Assembly: GCA_003265895.1 (NCBI GenBank)
Contig: QFBS01000006.1
Span: 1 to 54,872, forward strand
DNA length: 54,872 nt
DNA from: Candidatus Marinamargulisbacteria bacterium SCGC AG-410-N11
GTDB taxonomy: Bacteria > Margulisbacteria > Marinamargulisbacteria > GCA-2716485 > AG-410-N11
Direction: 5' to 3'
Numbering within the stretch: position 1 is the stretch's first letter; every line of letters starts with the position of its first letter. Below are positions 18,185-27,474 of this stretch, in pieces. The notes beneath the pieces were generated by a model. It saw nothing but the letters and a program-made list of their open reading frames with translations. It made no database searches and had not been told where the DNA came from. Position numbers and translations under genes: made by a program.

Positions 18185-18880
18185 GTGTATAAACTAATTG
18201 CGTTGTCTGATAGTCATCGATTGATTGAAAATAATAAGGTTATAAAACCGTATTCTTTAAGTAATAATCTTTTAATTAGGAGTTTATCATTATTTAATTT
18301 AATTAATTCGTTTTATGCATCTTTTCAAGAACAACGTGAAGAAACATTAAGTTTAAATGGTAATGATCCAAATGGTAATCAATTGCTGGCTATTATTAAT
18401 GCTTCAATTTTATTGTCTCAAGGGTTACTAACTGTTTTTTTTATTTTAAAAGATAGAGATCAATTACAAACCAATGAGTCGAAAGGGTATGGTGCTTTAA
18501 ATTGTATGATAGGTACAGCGGCTACAATTAATGCTATTCAATTATTTTCGTTAGTAGATCATACCAATAATAAATCATTAGTAAATACAACTAAAATTAC
18601 ATCCAAAGTTACTTTAGCGGTTTGGGAGTTGGCTGTATTTAGAGACATTGGTAAAAATATTCAAAAAAAAGTTACAATTAATAATTGCCATTACTTTTTT
18701 TATAGTATTTACCAGTTATGTGTAATGGCGAGAGTATTTTTAAATGCGCCACCAGTATTTTTATCATTATCATCTACCTTTGGGTTGTTGGCATTAGGTT
18801 TGTTAGGTTTAGAAACTAATAAGTCTCGTTGCAAATTTAAGGACGTGGTATATAGTTCGCCTAATGTTTTACCACGATAG
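18185..18880 (+). CDS. Hypothetical multi-pass membrane protein
   Basis: 231 residues with a GTG start and no clear Shine-Dalgarno. Hydrophobic segments lie at about 68-88, 104-122 and 188-208, with polar loops rich in Asn/Lys. No family recognised. Overall layout (polar N-terminus, pairs of helices, short Lys/Cys tail) is like that of the 353-residue protein at 26413-27474, but similarity is too weak by eye to call them homologous. Function unknown. Confidence 0.6.
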   Translation: MYKLIALSDSHRLIENNKVIKPYSLSNNLLIRSLSLFNLINSFYASFQEQREETLSLNGNDPNGNQLLAIINASILLSQGLLTVFFILKDRDQLQTNESKGYGALNCMIGTAATINAIQLFSLVDHTNNKSLVNTTKITSKVTLAVWELAVFRDIGKNIQKKVTINNCHYFFYSIYQLCVMARVFLNAPPVFLSLSSTFGLLALGLLGLETNKSRCKFKDVVYSSPNVLPR

Positions 18881-19068
18881 GTTTCTTTGTTAAAAATGTA
18901 AATTGGAGATGTTTTAATATATTGTTGTTAATTATGTCATGAGTCATTTATACCTTTTTTTAAGATGAACATTTATTTCAAGTAACGCATAAAAGCATAT
19001 CATGTGAACCCTAATACATCATTAGTCATATCACTTTTTTGTATAAAAATGACTGAACGGGTTTAACA

Positions 19069-22000
19069 TTACGGAGACGTGTTAACCATATTATAATAGT
19101 CTAATAGTCGTGAGTTTCTAGTTGTTTTCGATGTTTGTGTACTAAACGTTTCAAAACCATGTGCTTTTAAATGATTTAGGTCATCAGTAGTTAATGATGT
19201 GGATGGAGTACGTTTTATCTTGTCTATAATGGGTTTAATACGACTGGTATTAGGTGTTAATGAATAGCTTGGTTGCGAGTTGGTTGCATCATCAGATGAC
19301 GATGGTTTTTCTTCGTTATTATTAAATATTGTCAGAATCTCTTCGAAGGTTTTTAAATTATGGGTTACTGTTGAACTTATGTTATGCGAAGAGGTGTATT
19401 TTTTACATTTATAATTTTGCAAGGCTAACACACAATCGTTAATAGCTGTTTCAAAAAGATGGGAAGTATCAATATTTGGCCGAAGGTCACTAGGTATTTC
19501 TTGAAAGTTAATAGCATTTGTAATTTTGAGAATATTCGTTATTGATTTTTGGACAGCTTGTTGCTCTGAACTGCCAGACCCTTCTATTTTTTGGAACAGA
19601 TCTCTAAGCTCTGATTGTTTTGAAATAAGACGATTAGCTAATGTAGAGTTACTAGTGTAATTGGTTTCTAAATTTAAATTGAACTCAAATTGGGTATTAA
19701 ACATATTTAGAATATTAGAAAATGTTTGGATATTTTTTGACACAGTATCACTATAGTGATGATTGGAGTGGTCTAACGTGGTATGATTATGGTTACTTAA
19801 TAGATCGCTTTGTTTATTAGCGATATACTCTTTCATTTGATTAATCGAACGACCAACTTTAAGGATCAGTTCTTCTTTAGCTGTACCTGTTAGACCAGGG
19901 TTGTCCTTTAGAAAATGACTAATATCTTGTAAGCTTGTTTTTATGTTTTGATAATCTGAAGATCCTCTCAATAGTCTATTTTTAGAAGCTAATAAGTTGA
20001 TATACTCATCTAGTTTACGGATAGCACCTTGTTCATTTAGTCTAAATGTATCTGATAACATAGATGTTTCTTTTGTATCGGGACCAACGGTTGTGGTTAC
20101 ACCTTTAGTTGGCGCAGGAGATGGGCTCTTGGAGTCTAGAGTATCTGATATTATGTCATCGGATGGTGTATTACTTGTTATTACCGTGGATGCTGGACTT
20201 GATTCATCTGATACTTGACGTTGTTCAGGGGTTTTCGATTCAGGTATAGAGGGTGCTAATGTTGGGGTTGGTTGATTAGAACTTGGAAAGTAATGTTCTT
20301 CGCTATTTAATAAGAGGTCGTTTAGTTCTTGGGTAACTACCTCTGTACCTTTTAAATGGTCACAGTAGTTATCCACTAGTTGACCATAGTGGTACATCAT
20401 TCCTGCTCGTTGACCAGATCCGATATCTGTTTTTTGTTCGGCGGCTAATCTAAAGTTTTGGTTGAGTAGGTTTTCGGCGTAGGATTGAAAAGGAAGATTA
20501 AAATCGTCGCCGGCTAAATTAGCGAGATCATCTTTAATAACAAAGGCATTTTCTGCAATTTGTTCGATATCCTCGTCTTCTAACTCGGCAATAGCACCTA
20601 ACTTACTAACCCCGTTAACAAATTTACCTACTTTAAAACCTGGCGGGCTTAATAAATTGGCTACATTACACGCTAAACTAATCATAGCATCTTGTTGTTT
20701 GTCGCTATTTTTACTGTAATCTACCATACTACTAATCCGTTCTTTTACTTTAGCTTTTAATGTATCGTCATTTTCTAGGTCAGATTCAGTACAATATCGT
20801 CGAATGTCGTCTACGGTCGTTAAAATAGTTTTAAATTTTTTCATTTCTTTGTCAGACTGATATAAGTTTTTTAAATCATTTATAATTTTTATGGATGCTT
20901 CGACTTGGTTGTAATAAGGAAAGCTGCTTAGTAATTCATCGACATTATCAAGAGCATCTTCGGCTATATCTAAGCCAGACGTTAACGTTGTTTTTAATGT
21001 TTCTTTTGATGTTTCTAAGAACGCTTCGAGTTTTGATGTGTCTAATTGCTGAAGGTTTTGACTAAATGATGACAGATCTATAGGGCTACTACTTTTAGAC
21101 TCACTCGATGAGCTAGTCATCGTTAATAGGCTAGATAGTTGGTTCATGGACTCTTCGAGCGCTTCGGAACCTTCAGAAATCACGGTTGACGCTGATTCGG
21201 ATGCATTTTCAAAGTTTTGGATAATCGTATCTGCATTTTGTTCTAGAGTATCAATGGTTTCTCTTGCTTGGTCTAATTTATCTCTAAGATTAGCTGATCG
21301 TTCTTCTAAGTCTGATTGTAACTCTGTCTTATCTTCAGTAGCGGCATCTCTTGCATCTTGAACCGTTTGTTTAATGTCTTCGATTGCCTTTTTTTGATCT
21401 GCAAGGCTCTTATGAAAAAATCCTTTTGCGAATAACTTCCATTTAAGGTGTGCATTCGTTGTTTTTGTTGTTACTGCAGAGCGTTCACTCTTTAATTGGT
21501 TAGTAACACCTCTAACGGTAGATACAGAGCCTCCGGCCCTAAGTGCGTATTGTTGTTTTGTTATTAATAGCTCTTCAAAGTCTACTTTAATTAAATTAAA
21601 TTGTCTGGAATATTTACCCCCATCTGGTTTGAAGAACGTATTAAAAATATTTTTATAATCACCCTTTCCAGTTGTTCGAGATGCAATTTGAATCGTTTTA
21701 TTGGTTGGTCGAAAGTCGCCAGATTGGTTAATGATTTTCTTTTTAAGTAAGTATAATTGAGCAAATTCTGCACATTTTTCTTTAAATTCAGTTCTGTCGC
21801 TTTCAGAATCAAATGTTAAGTGTGTGCTGTCTAGATCTTGCCGTTTTTGAATAGCCTGTTCTACGGTTTCTTCGAAAAAAGTAATATTAGACGACGTATC
21901 TTCCTCTAACCCGGCAATAAAACCAGGAGCAGCAACTTGAAAATTTGTGGAAAATGTATATAAATTAACGACTCGTTTAAGTTGGTTATCAAAGTCGTCA

Positions 22001-24594
22001 TTAGACGATGATAAGCTGACATCGGTTTCACTAGAAATGGTTTCTATTTGGTTATTTAATGCTTCAACCATAATTTCGTGACTTCTAAGTCTGGAAAACC
22101 ACATGTCTTTATAGACATTAATCGCTGTAAATCGATGACTGTCGGATTTCATTAGCGATGAAATACCGCTAATACGACTATAGATAACACTTCTTAAGAG
22201 TTTAATCTTTTTTTCTTGAATAGTACCTGTCCCGGAAATACAGTCTTTTAATATATCATCAATTTCTTTATCAATAATGGTTTTATCGCGAAGACCTCCT
22301 AGCCAGTTACCATGATCATCTACTTGGTATTGAGTTCCTTTAAGCGTTGTATATGTTTCTCCAAATTCTTTTTCGATAAATAGTTCTATGATCTGATCTA
22401 ATGGCGAGGGAGTGTCACCTTCTGATTCACTTAACGCGTCAATTTGATCAGATAGATTTTGTTCAATAGCTTCGATTCCCATTTGTTTTAGTGGATTAAG
22501 GCTTCCAGCATCTATAGAACTATCTATCAATGATGTAAATCGACTGGCCGCACCTTCAAGATCGGTTTTTATAATTTCTGCATTAAAGTTTTTTCCAATT
22601 TGCTTAAATCGTCGGAGCATGGTTTTGTGGTTTTGAACTAATTCAATTTGGAAATCGGTTTCAGCACCAGCATGTTTTGTTTTAGCCGCTTTGATATGGT
22701 CGGATACAGAATCAACGTTTTCTTTGGCTACATCTAAAGCATTTTTTAGGAATGTTGCGGATAATTCATTAAATATTTGGGTAAGGTCTGTAATTTTAGA
22801 GTCAATACCATCTTGTTTTGTGATAATAGCATCCCAATTTGATTTTAGTTGAGAAAGCTCTGTGGATTGAGCAATGATCGTATCATATTTTAGGAGCCGG
22901 TTAGCTTTAGTTAAAATGCTATCATACGTATTAATCTTTTGACTGACTGTATTTACCCAGTTAGCAAGAGGTGTGATATCTAATGTTTCAGTTTCTAAAT
23001 CGATACCTAACAGTGTTGTTTCTATAGACGAAAACTCTGAACATAGGTCTTCCACACTTGGATCAACAACAATGGTCTTTAAGCGGTCAAGAAGATGATG
23101 TTTTACATTATCGATTAAAGTTTGTCGGTAATTAGATACTTTTGTTAAGGAATCTGTTTGTTTTGTTTCAAAAGGTGACGGAGTATTCGTAATGTCTTCT
23201 AATTGAGTGGTAATGGATGATAGACCGGTTAAAAGAGTTTCGTTTGGTTTTGTTAGTTGATTTTTAAATTGAAAAAGCATATCTTTGTTAGTATTTGTTT
23301 GATTAAATTTTTTAATCGCTGTTTTAGCTGATGTCGTCCAGTTTTCTAGTTTTTGGATCTCTGAATTAGTTGCTTTAAATGATTGTTTTATAGATAAAAA
23401 TTGGTTATATAAGTTACCAATATTTGATGCATTAGCATCGTTATCAGCGAATCCAGCGATTTGGCTAATGGTTGATTTATGCGTGACTGCTTCTGTTGAT
23501 AATCGGTTAAACACTTCGGTATTAATATTCATCATTTCTCGTTCAATATCTTGTAGATAAACAATCGCGCGTTCGTAATAATCACTAGCCTCATGGGGAG
23601 AAACATATAAAACAGAAGGGATATGACTAGATGGTGGTAAGACAATGACATGTCTATGTTCGGTTATATTAGATGCACGAAGTTGTTCTGAGAATGATTT
23701 CATTAGGTTATGTTTGTTAGCTAATTTAGAGTAATTTGATTTTAAAGATTCGGTATCTTTCGTTAAGTCTGTTTGATCAATGGCTGTATTAAGAAAGGTA
23801 TCGAGCGCTTTTACATTTGTTGCACCCAAAAGTTCATTTTGTTCGAAGTGATCTAATTTTTTTCGAAATTCAGGGACAGACTGTGCAATTTTATTTAATG
23901 CAATTAATTTTTCACTTGCCTTAGTAAATTCAGATTGATGAATATGGTTTAGAATGTCATGCTTTAAATCTTCAAATGATGAGATTGTACCGATCGAATG
24001 CTTTTTAGTAAAAATAACGCCTTGGCGTATCAATAATGATTTGTCTTTTAAATAAAGCTTAGAACCAAGCTTTAGCTGATTTTTTTTGGTTTTTAGTTCA
24101 TCACCGGTATTAAGTGCTAGTAACATACGGTTAAGCGTTTTTGCTAATAGACAGTGTGTGTTTTTTAATTGGTTTGCTTCGTTAAATGTAATAAATTTAT
24201 TATTTACTAAGAAACCAGCTGCAACCTTAGACTCTTGATTATCAGTTTCTGATAAAACGACTGTTATATGATCTGTTTGAGAATCTGATTCATTGAGTCC
24301 AATTTTTTTGAAAATAGGTTCGTATTTTTTATGTAATGCTAACTGCTTTGTGCGTTTATCGCCAAAAATATTTTTTATATTATTTTTAAGTTCATTGTAT
24401 CGGAACCATGTTTTTTTGAAATGGTATTTCTTTTTTAAACGAAATGCGGCTAACTGTTTTCCGACAGATTTTTGTTCGTTTTGCTTGGTTTCATTTAAAC
24501 CTTCTATACTAGATGATTTAGATTGACTAGATTGAGATACATTAGGTTTAATGGGTCTATTTGGTTCTGGATTCATTTGAATATTATTATTCAT
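19069..24594 (-). CDS. Giant coiled-coil protein, candidate secreted effector
   Basis: 1841 residues, Ser/Thr/Asp/Lys-rich and strongly helical, with no signal peptide or clear membrane segment. Long heptad-like runs occur throughout, clearest at ~1075-1200 (DQKKAIEDIK, DLEERSANLRDKL). A Pro/Ser/Thr-rich disordered linker lies at ~1440-1520. The N-terminal 30 residues are Asn/Pro/Ser-rich, followed by an IEGLNET...AFRLKKK stretch similar to residues 25-50 of the 580-residue protein at 6407-8149. AAGGG lies upstream of the ATG. The size and composition resemble Dot/Icm-type effectors of Legionella relatives, but no catalytic motif was found, so a scaffold or membrane-tether role is as likely. 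Confidence 0.65.
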   Translation of the reverse strand: MNNNIQMNPEPNRPIKPNVSQSSQSKSSSIEGLNETKQNEQKSVGKQLAAFRLKKKYHFKKTWFRYNELKNNIKNIFGDKRTKQLALHKKYEPIFKKIGLNESDSQTDHITVVLSETDNQESKVAAGFLVNNKFITFNEANQLKNTHCLLAKTLNRMLLALNTGDELKTKKNQLKLGSKLYLKDKSLLIRQGVIFTKKHSIGTISSFEDLKHDILNHIHQSEFTKASEKLIALNKIAQSVPEFRKKLDHFEQNELLGATNVKALDTFLNTAIDQTDLTKDTESLKSNYSKLANKHNLMKSFSEQLRASNITEHRHVIVLPPSSHIPSVLYVSPHEASDYYERAIVYLQDIEREMMNINTEVFNRLSTEAVTHKSTISQIAGFADNDANASNIGNLYNQFLSIKQSFKATNSEIQKLENWTTSAKTAIKKFNQTNTNKDMLFQFKNQLTKPNETLLTGLSSITTQLEDITNTPSPFETKQTDSLTKVSNYRQTLIDNVKHHLLDRLKTIVVDPSVEDLCSEFSSIETTLLGIDLETETLDITPLANWVNTVSQKINTYDSILTKANRLLKYDTIIAQSTELSQLKSNWDAIITKQDGIDSKITDLTQIFNELSATFLKNALDVAKENVDSVSDHIKAAKTKHAGAETDFQIELVQNHKTMLRRFKQIGKNFNAEIIKTDLEGAASRFTSLIDSSIDAGSLNPLKQMGIEAIEQNLSDQIDALSESEGDTPSPLDQIIELFIEKEFGETYTTLKGTQYQVDDHGNWLGGLRDKTIIDKEIDDILKDCISGTGTIQEKKIKLLRSVIYSRISGISSLMKSDSHRFTAINVYKDMWFSRLRSHEIMVEALNNQIETISSETDVSLSSSNDDFDNQLKRVVNLYTFSTNFQVAAPGFIAGLEEDTSSNITFFEETVEQAIQKRQDLDSTHLTFDSESDRTEFKEKCAEFAQLYLLKKKIINQSGDFRPTNKTIQIASRTTGKGDYKNIFNTFFKPDGGKYSRQFNLIKVDFEELLITKQQYALRAGGSVSTVRGVTNQLKSERSAVTTKTTNAHLKWKLFAKGFFHKSLADQKKAIEDIKQTVQDARDAATEDKTELQSDLEERSANLRDKLDQARETIDTLEQNADTIIQNFENASESASTVISEGSEALEESMNQLSSLLTMTSSSSESKSSSPIDLSSFSQNLQQLDTSKLEAFLETSKETLKTTLTSGLDIAEDALDNVDELLSSFPYYNQVEASIKIINDLKNLYQSDKEMKKFKTILTTVDDIRRYCTESDLENDDTLKAKVKERISSMVDYSKNSDKQQDAMISLACNVANLLSPPGFKVGKFVNGVSKLGAIAELEDEDIEQIAENAFVIKDDLANLAGDDFNLPFQSYAENLLNQNFRLAAEQKTDIGSGQRAGMMYHYGQLVDNYCDHLKGTEVVTQELNDLLLNSEEHYFPSSNQPTPTLAPSIPESKTPEQRQVSDESSPASTVITSNTPSDDIISDTLDSKSPSPAPTKGVTTTVGPDTKETSMLSDTFRLNEQGAIRKLDEYINLLASKNRLLRGSSDYQNIKTSLQDISHFLKDNPGLTGTAKEELILKVGRSINQMKEYIANKQSDLLSNHNHTTLDHSNHHYSDTVSKNIQTFSNILNMFNTQFEFNLNLETNYTSNSTLANRLISKQSELRDLFQKIEGSGSSEQQAVQKSITNILKITNAINFQEIPSDLRPNIDTSHLFETAINDCVLALQNYKCKKYTSSHNISSTVTHNLKTFEEILTIFNNNEEKPSSSDDATNSQPSYSLTPNTSRIKPIIDKIKRTPSTSLTTDDLNHLKAHGFETFSTQTSKTTRNSRLLDYYNMVNTSP

Positions 24595-24709
24595 ATATAC
24601 ACACCCTTTTTTAGCTTTTTTTTAGTACTTTTATTTAAGTATACCCCATTACTTAATCGTTTAAATATTTAAGATCGATAATATTCTATTATTTGGGGAA
24701 ATTAGATCT

Positions 24710-25423
24710 TTAGCTAATGGCGCATCGTTTGTGTTGTCTATTTTGATTTTTTTTAGGTAGGGACTTTCTTTTTATTGTGTTTGTTTTGATATGGGTTATT
24801 ATTTGTTCTTTTGTTTTTTTATTTTGGATAAAGGTTGCGATTGAAAGTAATAACTTTTGACTTGATATGGGAGTTATATTATCTAGGATAACTTTTTTTA
24901 GCTGTTTAGTTAACATTTGCTTTGTCTTTTTATCGATTGGAGAATTAACTACATAGCCTCCAAATTCTGATTCGAGAAATAATTGTAAAGGAGCTAGCTT
25001 TTTATGTTGGCTATACCAGCTAATTATTTTTTTGAGTGGATTGATTTTATACTTATCAATTATGATTTTGTTGAAAAAATATTTAGAAACATCGATGGCA
25101 TTGCTTTCTAGAGCAAGAATCGTTAATTTGGGGTGAAACTTGGGAGAGGCATCAAACATTAGGGACTCTTCAAATCTTATACACTTTTTAAATTGGTTGA
25201 TGCTTAAAAAATGAGTAATTAACAAGGTTAGCATTTGTTCTATTGCAATTTTTAATGAATCGTTATGAAAGCATTGATTCCAACTTATAAAACAGTTTAT
25301 CGCGGTTTTTGTGTTTTTATTGATTAGTGCTTTAAACCTAGATTGATTTAAAAGGCCATAGTTTTTTCGAAAAATGATAATGTCAGTAGCGACAAGGCTT
25401 AATCGTTTATGTGAATGTTGCAT
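24710..25423 (-). CDS. Hypothetical helical protein with basic tail
   Basis: 237 residues, mostly amphipathic helices arranged as if in helical-hairpin repeats (~35-200), with a strongly basic C-terminus (residues ~210-237, Lys/Arg clusters). No signal peptide and no membrane helix. No family recognised. Transcription is divergent from the beta-barrel gene at 25568. An extended -10 (TGA-TATCAT, 25441-25433) ends 9 nt before the ATG and no Shine-Dalgarno is visible, so the mRNA may be nearly leaderless. Confidence 0.6.
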   Translation of the reverse strand: MQHSHKRLSLVATDIIIFRKNYGLLNQSRFKALINKNTKTAINCFISWNQCFHNDSLKIAIEQMLTLLITHFLSINQFKKCIRFEESLMFDASPKFHPKLTILALESNAIDVSKYFFNKIIIDKYKINPLKKIISWYSQHKKLAPLQLFLESEFGGYVVNSPIDKKTKQMLTKQLKKVILDNITPISSQKLLLSIATFIQNKKTKEQIITHIKTNTIKRKSLPKKNQNRQHKRCAIS

Positions 25424-25432
25424 GGGGTGATC

Positions 25433-25441
25433 ATGATATCA
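25433..25441 (-). promoter_or_regulatory. Extended -10 element, near-leaderless
   Basis: TGA followed by TATCAT on the minus strand, 9 nt before the ATG at 25423. The identical 9-mer precedes the 5-oxoprolinase gene at 40826. Confidence 0.45.
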
Positions 25442-25567
25442 AATTATGGTTAATAGGTATAGATACATTGTGATTATGTTTATAACATTTTAAATAAGTG
25501 TGCAACTTTTTTGAATTATTTTCGATAATATTATAGTAATAAAAAAAATGTTCTGGGGAGGAATAAA

Positions 25568-26122
25568 ATGAAAAAAATAATTAAAACAGTAAATTATGTA
25601 ATGGTGACTCTTGCTATCATGAGCTCTATTATTATTGCCGACGTAAATACGGATAAAAAAAAGTTTTTAATAGGTGCTTCACTTAGTGGTGTACATGTTG
25701 GTTATTTTTTTAATGATGGCCGATATGAGCTTAATAATTTTTTTACATCGATTTCATTACAAGACAATTTGAAATTATCAGCGGTACAGTTAGTATTAAG
25801 AAAATATAAACATAACTATTCTAAAACATTTTTAGGTGTGGGGGTTCAATATGGAAAATCTGAAATTAATAGGAAATACAACTTGTTTCAAGATTATTTT
25901 CAAAATACACAAGTTAGTTATATTATGCCGTTTATTGAAGTAGGGTATCGTTTTGGAACGAGTGGTTTTTCGCTGGCCCCCTCTATTGGATTGGGTTATC
26001 AATATAATATTTCGGAAAAAGTATCATCGACACCGGGTTTTACGTATGAAGGTATGTCTGAAGCTTCTATGAAAGAAGGTATCAAGTTAACCGGAGGTAT
26101 TGGTCTTTGTTACCGTTTTTAA
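25568..26122 (+). CDS. Small outer-membrane beta-barrel protein
   Basis: 184 residues. A Lys-rich start and hydrophobic segment (residues 9-24) form a signal peptide ending near A-D. The rest alternates polar and hydrophobic residues in strands with Gly/Tyr-rich turns (VGYRFGTSG, GLGYQYN) and ends in a C-terminal Phe (LCYRF), the sorting signal of beta-barrel outer-membrane proteins. It fits the eight-stranded OmpA/OmpW-like size class. This points to a Gram-negative cell. The start is set by GGGGAGG 6 nt upstream. TTGAAT (25511-25516) and TATAGT (25532-25537), again 15 bp apart, are the likely promoter. Confidence 0.8.
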   Translation: MKKIIKTVNYVMVTLAIMSSIIIADVNTDKKKFLIGASLSGVHVGYFFNDGRYELNNFFTSISLQDNLKLSAVQLVLRKYKHNYSKTFLGVGVQYGKSEINRKYNLFQDYFQNTQVSYIMPFIEVGYRFGTSGFSLAPSIGLGYQYNISEKVSSTPGFTYEGMSEASMKEGIKLTGGIGLCYRF

Positions 26123-26412
26123 TTTAAACATAATATAAAATAGGGGGGGAAACGATAATTTTTATTATTATTAAACGTCTTAACTTATATTTTTAGCTAG
26201 ATTTTTTATTTCGAACAACTATTAACTTTCTTTTGTCATTAAGTTATTATAATTTGATAGTGATCTTAAAAAACATTAATTACTGTTTGTATTAACTTAA
26301 TGATCTTTTAATTATACCTAATATTTTATATTATAGTATTCTATCACTTATTTTTTTCGATCGTTTTTGTTGAAAATGCAGAGTGTTATTTTCATGATAT
26401 AGGAGCTATTTA

Positions 26413-27474
26413 GTGACACGTATTTCTTTATTAAAAGTTATTTCTTTACCTAAATCAACGGATAGTGAACATACTAAGGTCGGTATTACGACGGGCGATG
26501 ATTTCTTAGTAGATTCTGAAAGAAAGACATCTTTACCTTCTAATACACCTCAACCTAATACATCTCAACAATTGACCGATAATATAACACCAACTGATTC
26601 AACAATAGAACAAAAAGTAACGGTTGTTGTTGAATTAGATCAAGAACTCGATGGAAAGAGTGATATGTCTGATGTTAACCATGTTTCTACAAAAACGGGT
26701 GGGCCAATTTGTTTTAGTAAAAAAGAGTGTCAAGAAACTGATATTATCGAGGTTAAAAGAACATTAGGTTTTTATTCGCTAGATGTTAAGAGATCTAAAG
26801 ATAAGTTATCTAGTCCAGATCTGACAGCTAACGAGATGTCTTGTTGGAAAAAAGCCTGTGAATGTTTTTTTCCTACTCGTTATGATCGTCGTTTTATACC
26901 TGCTGAAGTAGAAAGCTTTACATCGGCTATTTTTGCATCGGTAGACAATTTGAGTCCTGCGGCAAAGTTGATATTAACGGGAGGATCGTTACCTTTTGTT
27001 ATTAGGAATGGTTATTTAGATATCCAGTTTTATCGACATAACGAATGGAAGGATTGCTCTAAACTACCGTATTTAGTATCGTTATTTGGTCAGTTTCTTC
27101 AAACAGTAGGTATGGTTACTAACTTTGTTGCAGCAGGCCAACAATTAACTGGTTCGGATGATTATTACTCGACCGAAAAAATGGCTCATTCTTTATTAGG
27201 TGTAGGGTTGTTTTTAGTGGGGGCGGGTTGTTTAATCAGTTCTTTTGTAATTAGTTCTGATTTTTGTCGGACAAATAAGACACCAACTTTTGAACAGCGG
27301 TTAGACTTGGCTTATAATTTGTTTTTTGATTTAGGGACACCTGTTATTGGTTTTGAATTAATTAAACCTCATACTTTTTCGATGCCTTTAAAAATAACAT
27401 CTTTAGTACTATTAGGAATAGGAAGTTTTGCACCTAATATTGCATCGCCATGTTTAGGAAATAAGGAGTCCTAA
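26413..27474 (+). CDS. Hypothetical protein with disordered N-terminus and C-terminal membrane domain
   Basis: 353 residues with a GTG start behind AGGAG (7 nt spacing). Residues 1-100 are Ser/Thr/Asp-rich and probably disordered; 130-160 contain several Cys (CWKKACECFF). Hydrophobic helices follow at about 185-197, 220-245, 258-281, 305-318 and 328-345. No family recognised. Its stop overlaps that of the convergent coiled-coil gene by 4 bp. A membrane-inserted effector or envelope protein is possible. Confidence 0.6.
   Translation: MTRISLLKVISLPKSTDSEHTKVGITTGDDFLVDSERKTSLPSNTPQPNTSQQLTDNITPTDSTIEQKVTVVVELDQELDGKSDMSDVNHVSTKTGGPICFSKKECQETDIIEVKRTLGFYSLDVKRSKDKLSSPDLTANEMSCWKKACECFFPTRYDRRFIPAEVESFTSAIFASVDNLSPAAKLILTGGSLPFVIRNGYLDIQFYRHNEWKDCSKLPYLVSLFGQFLQTVGMVTNFVAAGQQLTGSDDYYSTEKMAHSLLGVGLFLVGAGCLISSFVISSDFCRTNKTPTFEQRLDLAYNLFFDLGTPVIGFELIKPHTFSMPLKITSLVLLGIGSFAPNIASPCLGNKES

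Noticed and set aside
21591..21812. Antisense or alternate-frame ORFs inside the large genes (7215-7610, 8692-9012, 16965-17207, 19997-20218, 21146-21361, 21591-21812, 35597-35815)
   Set aside because: Each lies wholly within a well-supported longer gene and shows no start signal or recognisable protein.
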